Positions 61,600 through 64,000 of a DNA stretch of 64,000 nt are shown here, piece after piece. The stretch is from Pomacea canaliculata. Its lineage: Eukaryota; Mollusca; Gastropoda; Architaenioglossa; Ampullariidae. The stretch lies in assembly GCF_003073045.1 (NCBI RefSeq), contig NC_037590.1:24206449-24270448 (forward strand). Direction: 5' to 3'. Each line of letters starts with the position of its first letter. Within the stretch, counting starts at the first letter, position 1. Below the pieces are notes generated by a model that was given only the letters and a program-made list of their open reading frames with translations, did no database searches and was not told where the DNA came from. The translations under genes were made by a program, and so were the position numbers.

Positions 61600-64000
61600 A
61601 CATAATGAGGTTTATAGCTCTATGCATCCATTTGTGCATGCAAACCCATGCAAAAGACACTGTAGACTATGATAGCAATATCATTCACATGCCTACATGC
61701 TAGAATATTCCAGAGTCTTAAAGATCAGTGACACAAGACAACTGCTGGCCAGATGAAAAATCAGATTGACCATATAACAGTTGCTCGAAAGTGGAGAAGT
61801 ATCCAAGATGTCTGAGGGAGAAGAGGTGCAGATGTTGCTTCAGACCATCTCCTAGTGGCAGTCTTCAACATTAAGCTGAAGTCCTTCATTGATACAGCAG
61901 GCAGACCACACCACAAGTTCAATACTCAATACCTCAAGAACAAGGAAACAAAGGAAATTTATAACTGTGAAGTGAAGAATAAGTATAATACCTTTCAGGA
62001 CTGACAGAAGAATCAGTGGAAGAACACTGGTCAACACTCAAGAGCATTTGGAAGACAACCTGTACCGATGTTCTAGGGAAGAGGGAAAGAAAACACAAGG
62101 AATGGATCACTCCAGAGACTTGGGCAAAGATTGAATTGAGAAAGGGAAGGAAACAGAAGCTTAGCCAGTGTCAAGACTAGCAAGAGAAGCTGAATATTGG
62201 GAAGCCAACTGTCAAGTGAAGAGGTCTGTCAGGGAGGACAAGAGACGCTTTACTCATGAACTGACAGAGGAAGCAGAGACAGCAGCTATACAGGGAGACA
62301 AGAAGCAACTATACAAAATAACACAAACTCTGTCAGCAGGAACATTAACCAAACAAGCCGGGGAAAGACAAAGACGACAAGACCATAACAAGTGATGCAG
62401 GACAAAGAGACCGCTGGATGGAACACTTTGAAGAGATCCTGAATTGACCTCATCCACCATCTTTTTTTGACACACCACTGGCAACTGAACAAATTCACGC
62501 CAACAATAGCCCTCCCACTAAGACAGAAATCATAGCTATCAAAAGTATGAAAAGTGGCAAAGCAGCAGGCCAGGATGGCATACCGCCAGAAGCACTAAAG
62601 GCAGACCTAGAAACAACAGCAAACATTTTACAGCCCCTCCTACACAAGATCTGGGAACAAGAGCTAGTACCAACAGACTGAAAGCTAGGCCACCTGGTCA
62701 AGTTACCAAAGAAAGGAGACCTCTCTCAATCCAACAACTGGCGGGGGATCATGCTGCTGTCCATCCCCAGAAAAGTCCTGAGAAGGGTAATTCTAGAGAG
62801 ACTAAAGAAGGCACTAGACAAGAGACTGAGACCAGAACAAGCAGGGTTTCGCCAGGATATGTCATGCACTGACCACATTGCCACCCTCCTTATCATTGAG
62901 CAGTCTATTGAATGGCAGTCCTCCCTCTATATAACTTTTGTGGACTTCAAGAAGGCATTCCACAGTGTAGACAGGGACATTATCTGGAGGCTGATGATCC
63001 ACTATGGTATTCCACCTAAGCTCATAAACATTATTCAAAGGTTGTACAAAAACTAGTCCTGCCAAGTTATTCACAATGGCAAACTCACTGAATCTTTCAT
63101 AATGAAGACCAGCATATGACAGGTTGGCATACTATCACCAACAATCTTTCTGATGGTCATAGACTGGATTATGTGCAAGACAACCCATAACAACAACACC
63201 TGTATCCAGCGGACCTTCACCAAACAGCTAGAAGACCTGGACTCTGCAGATGACATTAATCTCCTATCTTATCGGCAGCAACATGCACAAACCAAAGTAA
63301 GTAAGCTAGTAAGTAAGCTAGCAGAGGAAGCGGAGAAGACTGGCTTAAAGGTCAACAGAAAGAAGACCGAAGGGATGAGAATCAACAAGAAGCATGAACT
63401 CCCAATCCAACTTCAAGGAGAGAACATCCTGGAAACAGATCACTTTGTGTATCTGGGGAGCTTTGTTAACAAGGATGGTGGAGCAGACAATGACATCTAA
63501 AGCCGCATCGACAAGGCCAGGCATGCTTTCAACGTCTGGAACTCCTGAACATTATCCTTCTGCAGTAAGATTCGCATCTTCAGCACCAATGTGAAAGCTG
63601 TCCTACTGTATGGTTCTGAAACCTGGAGAGTGACAAACACCATCAACAGCAAGCTCCAGACCTTTACCAACCGATGGCTACGCCATATTCTAGGAATAAG
63701 ATGGTCTGAAAAGATCTCTAACAGCAGCCTGTGGAAAAGAACCAACCAGAATGCCACTAGCCAAGACATCAAAAAGCGCAAATGGGTCTGGATAGGACAC
63801 ACCTTGCGCAAACCAGCTGACACCATTGCCAAGCAGGCAGTTGACTAGAACCTTCAGGGGAAGAGGAGAGTTGGGAGACCAAAGCAGACTTGGAAACAGT
63901 AGAGAGCGAGGCAAAGGATGACAGAACCACATGGGCCCAACTGAGTTGGGGCTGCCCAAAACCGGGTCTGCTGGCAAGGTGTTGCGGCCCTATGCTCCTC
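61600..64000 (+). mobile_element. RTE-like LINE, endonuclease C-terminus to 3' end of ORF, decayed
   Basis: Plus-strand frames in sequence order: NQIDHITVARKW and SDHLLVAV (end of the APE-type endonuclease), KRSVREDKRRFTHELTEEAE, SMKSGKAAGQDGIPPEALKA, LVKLPKKGDLSQSNNWRGIM, RPEQAGFRQDMSCTDHIATL, FVDFKKAFHSVDRD (RT palm), a degraded catalytic box LDSADDINLL, then VLLYGSETWR, RKWVWIGHTLRKPAD and the final W-Q-G-V-A-A-L-C-S at the window edge. Several in-frame stops (e.g. near 62682, 63055, 63498) and the loss of the VRQG motif show it is inactive. It lies in MELK intron 2. The 5' limit is approximate and the 3' end is cut by the window. Confidence 0.9.

Overview
This is a 64 kb piece of an AT-rich animal nuclear genome. 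The genes have introns with GT/AG borders, there is abundant non-LTR retrotransposon and hAT-type debris, and the proteins are metazoan. The retrotransposon style and a somatomedin-B/Methuselah-like receptor point to a lophotrochozoan, most likely a mollusc (gastropod-like). The species is an inference; no prokaryotic or organellar features are present.

Seven genes can be supported. From left to right: (1) 163-5599, minus, N-terminal exons of FBF1 (ciliary transition-fibre protein), running off the left edge; (2) 7360-9269, plus, NME5 (axonemal NDK-like protein), complete in five exons; (3) 13228-20011, minus, VTI1A (Golgi/endosomal Qb-SNARE), complete in eight exons; (4) 20301-23378, plus, RPL34, complete with a 14-nt microexon; (5) 32875-42590, minus, a class B/Methuselah-like GPCR with an N-terminal SMB-like domain; (6) 52005-59340, minus, an unrecognised 900-residue acidic, serine-rich protein in seven exons; (7) 60751-61455, plus, the first two coding exons of MELK, running off the right edge. 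Where I give splice sites they were chosen by hand so that exon phases agree.

Genes lie in divergent pairs: FBF1/NME5 (both ciliary), VTI1A/RPL34 (only about 45 bp between the VTI1A start codon and the inferred RPL34 start site) and the 900-aa gene/MELK. NME5 and VTI1A converge and may share a polyadenylation zone near 10.5 kb.

The rest is mostly introns, long 3' flanks and repeats. I identify five LINE fragments with recognisable reverse transcriptase or C-terminal coding sequence (6.5, 18, 24.6, 37.6 and 61.6 kb), a 54-bp LINE 3'-end scrap with a perfect 9-bp target duplication inside NME5, three non-autonomous hAT-type elements (two with perfect 8-bp target duplications), a degenerate DNA transposon with a transposase-type zinc finger, a tRNA-derived SINE and several minisatellites. 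Three one-base reading-frame problems (one in FBF1, two in the GPCR) look like small assembly indels or allelic lesions. I see no CRISPR, virus or toxin genes, and no convincing RNA gene.
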